Assembly: GCF_048265165.1 (NCBI RefSeq)
Contig: NZ_JBLXCD010000003.1
Location: forward strand, 310,001-374,000
DNA: 64,000 nt
Reading direction: 5' to 3'
From: Oceanospirillum sp048265165
Lineage (GTDB): Bacteria > Pseudomonadota > Gammaproteobacteria > Pseudomonadales > Halomonadaceae
The translations under genes were made by a program, and so were the position numbers. Of the stretch, positions 8,673 to 17,152 are shown in pieces. The first letter of the stretch is position 1. Each line of letters opens with the position of its first letter. The notes under the pieces are model-generated. The model had not been told where the DNA came from. It saw only the letters and a program-made list of their open reading frames with translations, and did not search any database.

Positions 8673-10352
8673 TTAGTTGTTTTTCATCTGCTGCTTGATC
8701 AGGTCACCAATAGTGGTTGGACCTGCAGCTTCAACTTCCTGAGAGCGAACTTTCTGCAGCGCTTCTTTCTCATCTGCAGCATCTTTCGCTTTAACAGACA
8801 AGTTGATAACGCGGTTCTTACGGTCGATGCTAACGATCTTAGCTTCAACAGCGTCGCCTTCGTTCAGTACGTTGCGAGCATCTTCTACTTTGTCACGGCT
8901 GATTTCAGACGCTTTCAGAGTAGCGATAACGTCAGTTGCCAGTTCGATAGTCGCTTCTTTCGCGTCAATCGCTACAACTTTACCATTTACCAGAGTGCCC
9001 TTGTCATTTTCAGACACGTACTCAGCGAATGGGTCGCTATCCAGCTGCTTGATACCCAGGGAGATACGCTCACGCTCTGGATCGATAGACAGAATGATAG
9101 TTTCGATCTCGTCGCCTTTCTTGTACTTACGAACAGCTTCTTCGCCAGCTTCATTCCAAGAAATATCAGACAGATGAACCAGACCGTCGATGCCGCCATC
9201 CAGACCGATGAAGATACCGAAGTCAGTGATAGACTTGATAGAGCCAGTCACTTTGTCATTCTTGTTGAACTTACCAGAGAACTCTTCCCAAGGGTTTGGA
9301 GTGCACTGTTTGATACCCAGAGAGATACGACGACGTTCTTCGTCAATATCCAGTACCATAACTTCAACGTCATCACCCACGTTAACAACTTTAGATGGGT
9401 GGATGTTTTTGTTAGTCCAATCCATTTCAGAAACGTGAACCAGACCTTCAACACCTTCTTCCAGTTCGGCAAAGCAACCGTAGTCTGTCAGATTAGTAAC
9501 ACGTGCAGTTACTTTGGTGTTTTCTGGGTAACGGGAAATGATGTTCACCCATGGATCTTCGCCCAGCTGTTTCAGGCCAAGTGATACACGGTTACGCTCG
9601 CGATCGAACTTAAGAACTTTAACGTTGATTTCATCACCAACATTAACGATTTCGCTAGGATGCTTGATACGCTTCCAAGCCATATCAGTGATGTGCAGCA
9701 GGCCGTCAACACCGCCCAGATCTACGAATGCACCGTAGTCAGTCAGGTTCTTAACGATACCTTTAACTTCTTGGCCTTCTTGCAGGTTAGCCAGCAGCTG
9801 CTCGCGCTCTGCAGAGTTTTCTGCTTCCAGAACCGCACGACGGGATACAACAACGTTGTTACGCTTAGGATCCAGCTTGATTACACGGAAGTCCAGCTCT
9901 TTGCCTTCCAGGTGAGTGGTGTCACGAACCGGACGTACATCAACCAGAGAACCAGGCAGGAACGCACGGATGTTATGAACGTCAACTGTGAAGCCGCCCT
10001 TAACTTTACCGTTGATCACACCTTTAACAATTTCGTTCTTCTCAAAGGCCGCTTCCAGGCCTTTCCATGCTTCAGCACGTTTCGCTTTTTCACGGGACAG
10101 ACGAGTTTCACCGAAACCATCTTCTACTGCTTCCAGAGCTACCTGAACTTCATCGCCAATAGACAGGGCAAACTCTTCACCTTCATTTACAAACTGAGAG
10201 CGCGGGATCACACCTTCAGATTTCAGGCCGGCGTGAACCGTTACCCAGTCACCATCAATATCAACAACCGTTGCGGTTACAATGGAGCCTGGCTCCATGT
10301 TGACTTCCTGGAGGCTCTGTTCAAACAGCTCAGCAAAGCTTAATTCGCTCAT
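8673..10352 (-). CDS. rpsA: 30S ribosomal protein S1
   Basis: Ribosomal protein S1, 559 residues, with six S1 (OB-fold) RNA-binding domains. It brings mRNAs, especially those with weak Shine-Dalgarno sites, to the 30S subunit. Repeated motifs such as DYGAFVDLGGVDGLLHITD, DYGCFAELEEGVEGLVHVSE and DFGIFIGLDGGIDGLVHLSD mark domains 3-5, and the full length fits the gammaproteobacterial family. The gene follows cmk as in most relatives, with a 228-nt leader. ihfB, which often follows rpsA, is not present; a strong terminator ends the transcript instead. Confidence 0.99.
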   Translation of the reverse strand: MSELSFAELFEQSLQEVNMEPGSIVTATVVDIDGDWVTVHAGLKSEGVIPRSQFVNEGEEFALSIGDEVQVALEAVEDGFGETRLSREKAKRAEAWKGLEAAFEKNEIVKGVINGKVKGGFTVDVHNIRAFLPGSLVDVRPVRDTTHLEGKELDFRVIKLDPKRNNVVVSRRAVLEAENSAEREQLLANLQEGQEVKGIVKNLTDYGAFVDLGGVDGLLHITDMAWKRIKHPSEIVNVGDEINVKVLKFDRERNRVSLGLKQLGEDPWVNIISRYPENTKVTARVTNLTDYGCFAELEEGVEGLVHVSEMDWTNKNIHPSKVVNVGDDVEVMVLDIDEERRRISLGIKQCTPNPWEEFSGKFNKNDKVTGSIKSITDFGIFIGLDGGIDGLVHLSDISWNEAGEEAVRKYKKGDEIETIILSIDPERERISLGIKQLDSDPFAEYVSENDKGTLVNGKVVAIDAKEATIELATDVIATLKASEISRDKVEDARNVLNEGDAVEAKIVSIDRKNRVINLSVKAKDAADEKEALQKVRSQEVEAAGPTTIGDLIKQQMKNN

Positions 10353-10460
10353 TATTTATCCTACGTGATCTACAAGTTAAGGGATTAGCAACACGGCTAA
10401 TTAAGCCGCTGTATACATTGCTTCTCCACAGTCTCCGTATCACCAGCAAATACGGGCTTC
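10353..10460 (-). promoter_or_regulatory. Structured leader upstream of rpsA, possible S1 autoregulatory region
   Basis: The start codon has only a weak ribosome binding site (AGGAT). Two small hairpins precede it on the minus strand: CGGCT/AGCCG (10394-10398 with 10404-10408) and CCGTAT/ATACGG (10435-10440 with 10450-10455). In E. coli and other gammaproteobacteria a folded leader without a strong Shine-Dalgarno sequence drives rpsA translation and is repressed by free S1. The similarity here is structural only. The rest of the 10353-10580 gap holds no gene. Confidence 0.45.
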
Positions 10461-10580
10461 ATTTTATCTGCGCTCAGAAGTGTTAACGCCGGTTCAGGTG
10501 AATATCCGTTTATCAGTTAAAGGACAGATATTCCCTATGACACTTTGCCTGAGCACCCCCCGAAAACAGAAAACAGAAAA

Positions 10581-11267
10581 TCAGACCAAAGCTCGCGCTT
10601 TAGCCAAATCGATAATCTGTGCAACCACTTCCGGAATCGACATATCGGTTGTATCAAGCGTAATCGCATCATCCGCGGGCTTTAAGGGCGCCACGTCTCG
10701 ATTCATATCACGCTCGTCGCGAGTTTGTATCTCGCTTAAAATGGCTTGGAATTTAGCATCAATGCCCTTTTCTTGCAACTGTTTTACCCTTCTTCGCGCC
10801 CGTTCGTCGGCACTGGCAGTGAGGTAAATTTTCAGCGGCGCATCAGTAAACACCACAGTGCCCATATCACGGCCATCGCCGACAACACCGGGAGCCTGAC
10901 GAAAATCACGCTGACGCTGCAGCAACGCATCGCGCACAGGAGTCAGCGCCGCCACGATAGACGCATTATTACCGGTTGTCTCGGTACGGATCGCTTTGGA
11001 AACCTCTTCGCCATCAAGCATCACGCTGACGGGTTCATTCTCTGCGCCGGGCAGAAAAGCGATATCCAAATTACGAGCAACGTCAGCCAGCGCTGCGGCA
11101 TCATCAAAAGCAACACCTTTGCGTTCTGCGCCAAGGGCCGTCAACCGGTACAGGGCTCCACTATCCAGCAAATGCCAGCCCAGCTTGCCGGCAATAATCT
11201 GACTGATAGTGCCTTTACCAGCACCACCCGGCCCATCCAATGTAATTACAGGAGCTGCTCTACTCAT
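10581..11267 (-). CDS. cmk: Cytidylate kinase
   Basis: CMP/dCMP kinase, 228 residues, transferring phosphate from ATP to CMP and dCMP in the pyrimidine nucleotide pathway. The P-loop GPGGAGKGT lies at residues 12-20. The CMP-specific insert and the DGRDMGTVVF motif (substrate-binding Asp/Arg) are present, and the Arg-rich LID (DERARRRVKQL) follows. It starts 17 nt after tyrA-aroA and precedes rpsA, the standard order in this group, so it is probably cotranscribed with the aromatic block. Confidence 0.98.
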   Translation of the reverse strand: MSRAAPVITLDGPGGAGKGTISQIIAGKLGWHLLDSGALYRLTALGAERKGVAFDDAAALADVARNLDIAFLPGAENEPVSVMLDGEEVSKAIRTETTGNNASIVAALTPVRDALLQRQRDFRQAPGVVGDGRDMGTVVFTDAPLKIYLTASADERARRRVKQLQEKGIDAKFQAILSEIQTRDERDMNRDVAPLKPADDAITLDTTDMSIPEVVAQIIDLAKARALV

Positions 11268-11284
11268 TGCTATTCCCTATTCAC

Positions 11285-13510
11285 TCAAGCTTCTTCAACG
11301 TTAATCTTCATGCCAATTTTATTGGCAAGCTCGACAAAACCAGGGAAAGAAGTCGCCACATTGGCGCAGTCCTCAATAAAAATCTCCCCTTCTGAGCATA
11401 AAGATGCCACCGCAAAAGACATGGCGATACGGTGGTCATCATGGCTATGAACACGCCCTCCGGTCATCTTTCCACCCTGGACAGCATTAATGCCAACGAT
11501 ATCAATTCCATCGTCATAAACGGTGCACTGAATACCCAGCGCCTGCAGACCATCAGCCATCACCTGAATACGATCACTTTCTTTAACCCGTAACTCTTCT
11601 GCACCGCGCAAGCGGGTAACACCTTCGGCACAAGCAGCCGCCACAAATAATACAGGGAACTCATCAATCGCCAGCGGAACCTGATCCTGAGGAATATCGA
11701 TGCCTTTAAGGTCCGCTGAGCGCACCCGTACATCCGCCACAGGCTCGCCCCCCACTTCCGATTCATTTTCCAGCGTGATATCGGCACCCATTGCACGCAG
11801 GATATTTACAATACCCACCCGGGTCGGATTCATACCCACATGCTCAATAAGAATCTCAGAGCGGTCAGCAATAGAGCCTGCCACCATGAAAAAAGCAGCT
11901 GAAGAGATATCTGACGGTACATCAATATTACCGGCAACTAGCTTTCCGCCCCCTTGCAGAGAGGCCGTTGCCCCCTCACGATTCACCTCATAACCAAAAC
12001 CGGTCAGCATGCGCTCCGTATGATCTCGGGTCGGTGCTGGTTCCGTTGTTTTGGTTTCACCTTCTGCATACAAGCCTGCCAGCAGGACACAAGATTTCAC
12101 CTGGGCACTGGCCATCGGCATCTTATAATCAATCCCTTTCAGAGCCTGCCCTCCGCGAATCATCAAAGGTGGTCGACCACCTTCTGCTGTTTCAACCACG
12201 GCCCCCATTTCACGCAACGGCTTAGCCACGCGCTCCATCGGACGTTTAGTCAGAGACGCATCGCCTGTAAGCTCCACATCAAATGCCTGCCCCGCCAGCA
12301 GGCCGGATAGTAAGCGCATTGAGGTTCCTGAGTTGCCCAAATAGAGTGCACCTGCAGGTTTTTTCAGACCATTAAGACCAACACCATGAATGGTGACTTC
12401 CCCCTGATGAGGTCCTTCAATCACAACCCCCATATCACGGAATGCCTGCAGGGTTGCCAGACTGTCTTCCCCTTCAAGGAAACCCTTAACCTGGGTGACG
12501 CCTTCAGCAAGAGAGCCCAACATAATGGAGCGGTGGGAGATCGATTTATCACCCGGAACACGAATACGGCCACTCAGGGCATTACCAGGTGAGGTGCGGT
12601 AGTTAATTAGCTTATTTTGCATAGGGATATACGCCGAATTTTCCAAAATTCTTGAGAAATGCTCACGGGCGGCTTTGGCACGGGTAAAAATACCCAGCAT
12701 AGCGTCACTGTCCGACTCTTCAATGGCCGTTCTTAAGCGTGACAAGCCCTGCTCGAACTCCGTAAGCGCTTGTAATACAGCGGGTTTATTTGCAATGTAG
12801 ATATCACGCCACATCACAGGATCACTGGCTGCGATTCGGGTAAAATCGCGAAAACCGCCAGCGGCATAACGAAAAATTTCCAGGCTTTCATCCTGTGAAG
12901 CCAGGGTATCAACCAGGGAGAACGCAAGCATATGTGGCAAATGGCTGGTTGCCGCCAAAACTTCATCATGGCGGGCAATATCCATGGTAAGCACATCAGC
13001 ACCCGTTGATCGCCACATCTGAGTCACGATAGATACAGCCTGCCGGTTATTATCCTGGGTCGGAGTCAGAATCACTTTATGCTTCTGATAGAGATCCACC
13101 AGCGCCGCACTGACTCCACTTTTCTCAGAGCCAGCTATGGGGTGGCCAAGAATAAAGTTTGCAGGCAACCCGCCCCATACCTTGACTGCAGATGTTTGCA
13201 CAGAGCCCTTGCTACTGCCTACATCAGTAACAATCGTATCATTACGAAGCAAGGGTTTAAGCTGCATCATCACTGATTCCATAGCAATGACAGGCACCGA
13301 GACCACGATCAGATCCGCCTCAGCAATCCAGTCTTCCGCCCGGGTCGAGCCATGGTCAATCATGCCGATTTTGATCGCCAGTTCCACCTCGCTCTGATCC
13401 CGGTCACAGCCGATAATGCTTCCTCCCAACCCTGCCTTACGCAGCGCCAGTGCCAGGGAACCGCCGATCAATCCAAGGCCTATAACGAGTGTTTTCTTTA
13501 TCGATTTCAC
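11285..13510 (-). CDS. tyrA-aroA: Fused prephenate dehydrogenase / EPSP synthase (TyrA-AroA)
   Basis: A single 741-residue polypeptide carrying two steps of aromatic amino acid synthesis. Residues 1-290 are an NAD-dependent prephenate/arogenate dehydrogenase (GLGLIGGSLA at 11-20, GHPIAGSEKSG at 122-132, probable catalytic His in ATSHLPHM near 190). Residues ~297-741 are EPSP synthase, which joins shikimate-3-phosphate and phosphoenolpyruvate (PGDKSISHRS at 319-328, LGNSGTSMRL, DHRIAMSF). The reading frame is continuous through the junction (NSAYIPMQNKLINY). The same fusion is known in Pseudomonas and related genera. It lies 6 nt after hisC and 17 nt before cmk, so an operon is likely. Confidence 0.97.
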   Translation of the reverse strand: MKSIKKTLVIGLGLIGGSLALALRKAGLGGSIIGCDRDQSEVELAIKIGMIDHGSTRAEDWIAEADLIVVSVPVIAMESVMMQLKPLLRNDTIVTDVGSSKGSVQTSAVKVWGGLPANFILGHPIAGSEKSGVSAALVDLYQKHKVILTPTQDNNRQAVSIVTQMWRSTGADVLTMDIARHDEVLAATSHLPHMLAFSLVDTLASQDESLEIFRYAAGGFRDFTRIAASDPVMWRDIYIANKPAVLQALTEFEQGLSRLRTAIEESDSDAMLGIFTRAKAAREHFSRILENSAYIPMQNKLINYRTSPGNALSGRIRVPGDKSISHRSIMLGSLAEGVTQVKGFLEGEDSLATLQAFRDMGVVIEGPHQGEVTIHGVGLNGLKKPAGALYLGNSGTSMRLLSGLLAGQAFDVELTGDASLTKRPMERVAKPLREMGAVVETAEGGRPPLMIRGGQALKGIDYKMPMASAQVKSCVLLAGLYAEGETKTTEPAPTRDHTERMLTGFGYEVNREGATASLQGGGKLVAGNIDVPSDISSAAFFMVAGSIADRSEILIEHVGMNPTRVGIVNILRAMGADITLENESEVGGEPVADVRVRSADLKGIDIPQDQVPLAIDEFPVLFVAAACAEGVTRLRGAEELRVKESDRIQVMADGLQALGIQCTVYDDGIDIVGINAVQGGKMTGGRVHSHDDHRIAMSFAVASLCSEGEIFIEDCANVATSFPGFVELANKIGMKINVEEA

Positions 13511-13516
13511 TCGGGT

Positions 13517-14647
13517 TTATTCTCCCTGCTCGTTTTCAGTACCTGAAATTGTCAGAACCCTCTCCAGCGCTGCTATAAATCTCTGGTTCTCTTCCATCGT
13601 ACCGATAGATACCCGAAGATGGTTTGGCATTTGGTAAGGAGCCACCGGACGCACAATAACCCCCTCCTGAAGCAGAGCGTCATCAACAGAACCCGCCGGT
13701 TGCCCAACATCCACACTGATAAAGTTACCCACAGACGGAATATAGTCCAGCCCCATGCGGTTAAATTCTGCTTCCAGATACGCCATACCCTCGGCATTCA
13801 CCTGAACACTTTTGACCAGATATTCATCATCGCTCAAGGCTGCAATAGCGGCTTCCTGCGCTAACAGATTGGCATTAAAGGGTTGGCGAATGCGATTTAG
13901 AATATCAGCAACTTGAGGATGACTGACGCTGTAACCGATACGCAAACCGGCCAGACCGTATGCTTTGGAGAAAGTACGGGTCACCACCAGATTCGGGTAA
14001 TCACTCAGCAAGCTGATGCCATTTGGGAAATCCGGCTGATCAACATATTCAGTATAGGCTTCATCCAGAACCACAATAATGCGCTCCGGTACTTTATCCA
14101 GAAAGGTGCGTACCGCGTTTTCGCTCAACCAGGTTCCAGTTGGATTGTTCGGATTTGCAACAAAAATCACGCGGGTTTTATCGGTAATCGCTTCGGCCAT
14201 CGCATCCAGATCATGCCCCCAGTTTACTGCGGGCACGGCAATATGCTGAGCACCAATCGCCTGTGTCACGATAGGATAAACTGCGAAGGCATGCTGGGAA
14301 TACATAGAAGCGCTATGGGCAGTCAGATAGCTACGAGCGATCAGCTCCAGTACATCATTGGAACCGTTACCCAAGGTGATCTGATCAATAGCCACATTCA
14401 GTTTGTCAGCAATTGCCTGCTTCAGACGAAACGCGTTACCGTCAGGGTAACGGGTTAGCTCCGGCATTTGGTTACGAATCGCAGCCAGTGCCTTTGGACT
14501 TGGGCCCAACGGATTTTCGTTACTGGCCAGCTTAACGATATTGCTGATACCCAGCTCACGCTCCAACTCTTCTACCGGCTTACCGGGCTGGTACGGCTGC
14601 AGACCCTGAACGCCTTTATTTGCTAATTCAATGTAATCACATGCCAT
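13517..14647 (-). CDS. hisC: Histidinol-phosphate aminotransferase
   Basis: Fold type I pyridoxal-phosphate aminotransferase, 376 residues. HisC converts imidazole acetol phosphate to histidinol phosphate. Enzymes of this clade encoded beside tyrA/pheA can also transaminate phenylpyruvate or 4-hydroxyphenylpyruvate, which is a reasonable inference here. The PLP lysine lies in TRTFSKAYGLAGLR (Lys 228); NPNNPTG (165-171) and the DEAYTEY motif (195-201) are present. It sits between pheA and tyrA-aroA, so the local role may be mainly in Phe/Tyr synthesis. Confidence 0.95.
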   Translation of the reverse strand: MACDYIELANKGVQGLQPYQPGKPVEELERELGISNIVKLASNENPLGPSPKALAAIRNQMPELTRYPDGNAFRLKQAIADKLNVAIDQITLGNGSNDVLELIARSYLTAHSASMYSQHAFAVYPIVTQAIGAQHIAVPAVNWGHDLDAMAEAITDKTRVIFVANPNNPTGTWLSENAVRTFLDKVPERIIVVLDEAYTEYVDQPDFPNGISLLSDYPNLVVTRTFSKAYGLAGLRIGYSVSHPQVADILNRIRQPFNANLLAQEAAIAALSDDEYLVKSVQVNAEGMAYLEAEFNRMGLDYIPSVGNFISVDVGQPAGSVDDALLQEGVIVRPVAPYQMPNHLRVSIGTMEENQRFIAALERVLTISGTENEQGE

Positions 14648-14708
14648 AATTATTCCGCCTTAGCTATTTCGCTTTGCCTGTACTTGTCTGTTCTTATCTG
14701 CACTTGGT

Positions 14709-14741
14709 CAAGACAACAAAACGGGAGGCCAAGCCTCCCGT
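14709..14741 (-). terminator. Terminator between pheA and hisC
   Basis: Nine-bp stem ACGGGAGGC (14721-14729) and GCCTCCCGT (14733-14741) with a 3-nt loop; on the minus strand it is followed by TTTTGTTGT. If active it separates serC-pheA from hisC-tyrA/aroA-cmk, or works as a partial terminator or attenuator inside the operon. Confidence 0.7.
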
Positions 14742-14778
14742 CTGGTTTTGCTTATTGCACACTAACCTCAGGGAGCCT

Positions 14779-15870
14779 TCAAAGCACACCCTTTGGATAA
14801 GAACCCAGAATTTTAATATCAGATACTCTCTGACTGATTTCCGCCAATGCTTCTTTAACTTTGTCATTTTCTGCATGAGCAGCAAAGTCGATAAAGAAAA
14901 CATAATTCCAGGCCCCCACCTTAGATGGGCGCGTCTCAACACGGGTCAAATCGATACCGTGACGATGGAAGGGTTCCAGCAGGTCATGCAGCGCTCCCGG
15001 CTGATTGCGGGTTGCCACCATCAGAGAGGTTTTATCTTCGCCACTGGCCGGCACTTCCTGGTTACCAATAATCAGGAAGCGGGTCGAGTTATCCGGCTGA
15101 TCCTCAATCTTCTCAGCCAGTTTTTCCAGACCGTACAGCTGAGCGGCCATATCACCGGCAATCGCCGCTGAGTGCCATTCACTTTTCACCAAACGTGCAG
15201 CCTCGGCGTTACTGCTTACCGCAATACGCTCAGCATTCGGATAGTGATGATCCAACCACTTTCGGCACTGAGCCAGAGAAGAAGCATGGGAATAGATTCT
15301 GGAGATCTTGTCTTTACGGGTACTCTCCCCCACCAGCAGGTACTGGTGAATACGCAGTACTACTTCACCGGAGATCTTCAGGGAGGAATCAATAAAGCTG
15401 TCCAGAGTATGACTGATCACACCTTCTGTGGAGTTCTCAACCGGAACCACACCGTAAGCGACTGCTCCAGCTTCCACTTCACGAAAGACATCATCAATAG
15501 CCGCCATTGGCAGACTGAGAGCTGAGTGGCCAAAGTGCTTAAGAGCAGCTTCCTGAGTAAACGTCCCCTCCGGGCCAAGAAACGCCACCTTAACCGGTTC
15601 TTCAAGGGCCAGACAGGCCGACATAATTTCCCGGAACAGGCGCGCCATCTCTTCAGATGACAACGGTCCTTCATTGCGATCCATCACCCGGCGCAGAACC
15701 TGGGCTTCACGCTCAGGACGATAAAAGTGGATATCAACGGAGCCGGAAGCTTGCTTTACTTCTGCCACCTGCTGCGCACACCGGGCACGCTGATTAATCA
15801 ACAGCTGAATCTGCTGATCAATGGAATCAATTTGGTCGCGCAGCAGCGCGAGCTGTTCAGCTTCGGACAT
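14779..15870 (-). CDS. pheA: Bifunctional chorismate mutase / prephenate dehydratase
   Basis: P-protein of phenylalanine synthesis, 363 residues. Residues ~1-90 form an AroQ-type chorismate mutase (LRDQIDSIDQQIQLLINQRA), ~95-275 the prephenate dehydratase (FLGPEGTFTQEAA, then ENSTEGVISHTLD and the catalytic STRFLIIG motif), and ~280-363 an ACT domain. The ACT effector motifs appear as GALHDLLEPF and ETRPSKVG (ESRP in most homologues), so feedback inhibition by phenylalanine is expected. Only 6 nt separate it from serC upstream, so the two are surely cotranscribed. Confidence 0.98.
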   Translation of the reverse strand: MSEAEQLALLRDQIDSIDQQIQLLINQRARCAQQVAEVKQASGSVDIHFYRPEREAQVLRRVMDRNEGPLSSEEMARLFREIMSACLALEEPVKVAFLGPEGTFTQEAALKHFGHSALSLPMAAIDDVFREVEAGAVAYGVVPVENSTEGVISHTLDSFIDSSLKISGEVVLRIHQYLLVGESTRKDKISRIYSHASSLAQCRKWLDHHYPNAERIAVSSNAEAARLVKSEWHSAAIAGDMAAQLYGLEKLAEKIEDQPDNSTRFLIIGNQEVPASGEDKTSLMVATRNQPGALHDLLEPFHRHGIDLTRVETRPSKVGAWNYVFFIDFAAHAENDKVKEALAEISQRVSDIKILGSYPKGVL

Positions 15871-15876
15871 CTTGGC

Positions 15877-16962
15877 TTACCCGTGACGTTTTTCGAAATC
15901 AGACATAAAGGCGATCAAAGCATCAACCGCCGCTTCCGGTACCGCGTTATAGATACTGGCACGCATTCCACCCACAGAGCGATGTCCGGCCAGATTCAAT
16001 AAACCAGCGGCCTCAGACTCCTGCAGGAACAACTTGTCCAGAGACGCATCCGCTAATGTAAAGGGTACATTCATCTGCGAGCGATTTGCTACTGCAATCG
16101 GGTTAGCATAAAAGCCACTGTTGTCAATCGCCTGATAAAGCTTCGCAGCTTTACGGGTGTTGATCTCAGCCATCTTTTCCAGGCCGCCAATATCACTTTT
16201 CAGCCAGTCAAACACCAGTCCTGCCAAATACCAGGCATAGGTCGGCGGAGTGTTATACATGGAATCGTTATCCGCCATAATGCGATAGTTCATCATCGAT
16301 GGCGTGACAGTCATCGCCTGATCCAACAGGTCGTCACGGATAATCACCAGTGTCAGACCCGCAGGGCCGATGTTCTTCTGAGCACCGGCGTAGATCACGC
16401 CATACTGTGTCACATCCAGCGGCTTGGACAGAATATCAGAGGACATATCACAGACCAGAGGCACATCAGCCTGTGGTAGATAATCAAAGGCTAGTCCGCC
16501 GATGGTTTCATTACTGGTAAAATGCAGGTAAGCCGCATTGTCAGACAGCTCCAGCTCTGACTGCGCAGGGGTACAGGCGTAGTTACGATCTTTACTGCTA
16601 CCCGCGGTATGAAGACCTTCCGCATAACGCGAGGCTTCTTTAATCGCTTTTCCGGCCCAGACACCAGTTTCAATATAGTTCGGAATACCGCCATTACCCA
16701 GCAGGTTCAGAGGAACCATTGCAAACTGGCTACTGGCACCGCCTTGCATAAAGAGCACTTTATAGTTATCCGGGATGTTCAGCAGGTCACGAAGGTCACG
16801 CTCCGCTTTGGCTGCAATCGCAACATAATCTTTGCTGCGATGACTCATCTCCATTACCGACAAGCCACGTCCCTGCCAGTCCAGCATCTCAAATTGTGCT
16901 TTTTTCAGTACCGCTTCAGGCAGAGCAGCTGGCCCTGCACAAAAATTAAACAGACGTGTCAT
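15877..16962 (-). CDS. serC: Phosphoserine aminotransferase
   Basis: PLP enzyme of 361 residues that makes 3-phosphoserine from 3-phosphohydroxypyruvate and glutamate; it also acts in pyridoxine synthesis. FNFCAGPAALP at the N-terminus, MQGGASSQF (PLP phosphate binding, 72-80) and the PLP lysine in AGAQKNIGPAG (Lys 196) are all present. It is the first gene of the serC-pheA pair and follows the gyrA terminator by about 140 nt. Confidence 0.98.
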   Translation of the reverse strand: MTRLFNFCAGPAALPEAVLKKAQFEMLDWQGRGLSVMEMSHRSKDYVAIAAKAERDLRDLLNIPDNYKVLFMQGGASSQFAMVPLNLLGNGGIPNYIETGVWAGKAIKEASRYAEGLHTAGSSKDRNYACTPAQSELELSDNAAYLHFTSNETIGGLAFDYLPQADVPLVCDMSSDILSKPLDVTQYGVIYAGAQKNIGPAGLTLVIIRDDLLDQAMTVTPSMMNYRIMADNDSMYNTPPTYAWYLAGLVFDWLKSDIGGLEKMAEINTRKAAKLYQAIDNSGFYANPIAVANRSQMNVPFTLADASLDKLFLQESEAAGLLNLAGHRSVGGMRASIYNAVPEAAVDALIAFMSDFEKRHG

Positions 16963-17095
16963 TTGGGTCTTCTCAAAATCGAAGTTCTGATGGTCCGGCC
17001 ACTCAACAGATTAACGACCGTGACAGGTTTCAAATAGGGTTTTAAAACACATCGGAACTTCAGGCCATATCAACGCGGCAGTGCCGCATCCGGTA

Positions 17096-17130
17096 TAAAA
17101 GAGTTCCGGCGAGGAAAGCCCTCGCCGGAA
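17096..17130 (-). terminator. Terminator after gyrA
   Basis: Eleven-bp stem TTCCGGCGAGG (17104-17114) with CCTCGCCGGAA (17120-17130) and a 5-nt loop; on the minus strand it leads into CTCTTTTAT. Confidence 0.75.
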
Positions 17131-17152
17131 AGGTATTCTGAACGACCCGCAC

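Noticed and set aside
9660..10343. Rightward 227-residue frame
   Set aside because: Antisense to rpsA with no domain or start signal; a shadow of strong codon bias.
10746..11450. Rightward 234-residue frame across cmk and the end of tyrA-aroA
   Set aside because: Antisense to two clear genes, no motif and no ribosome binding site.
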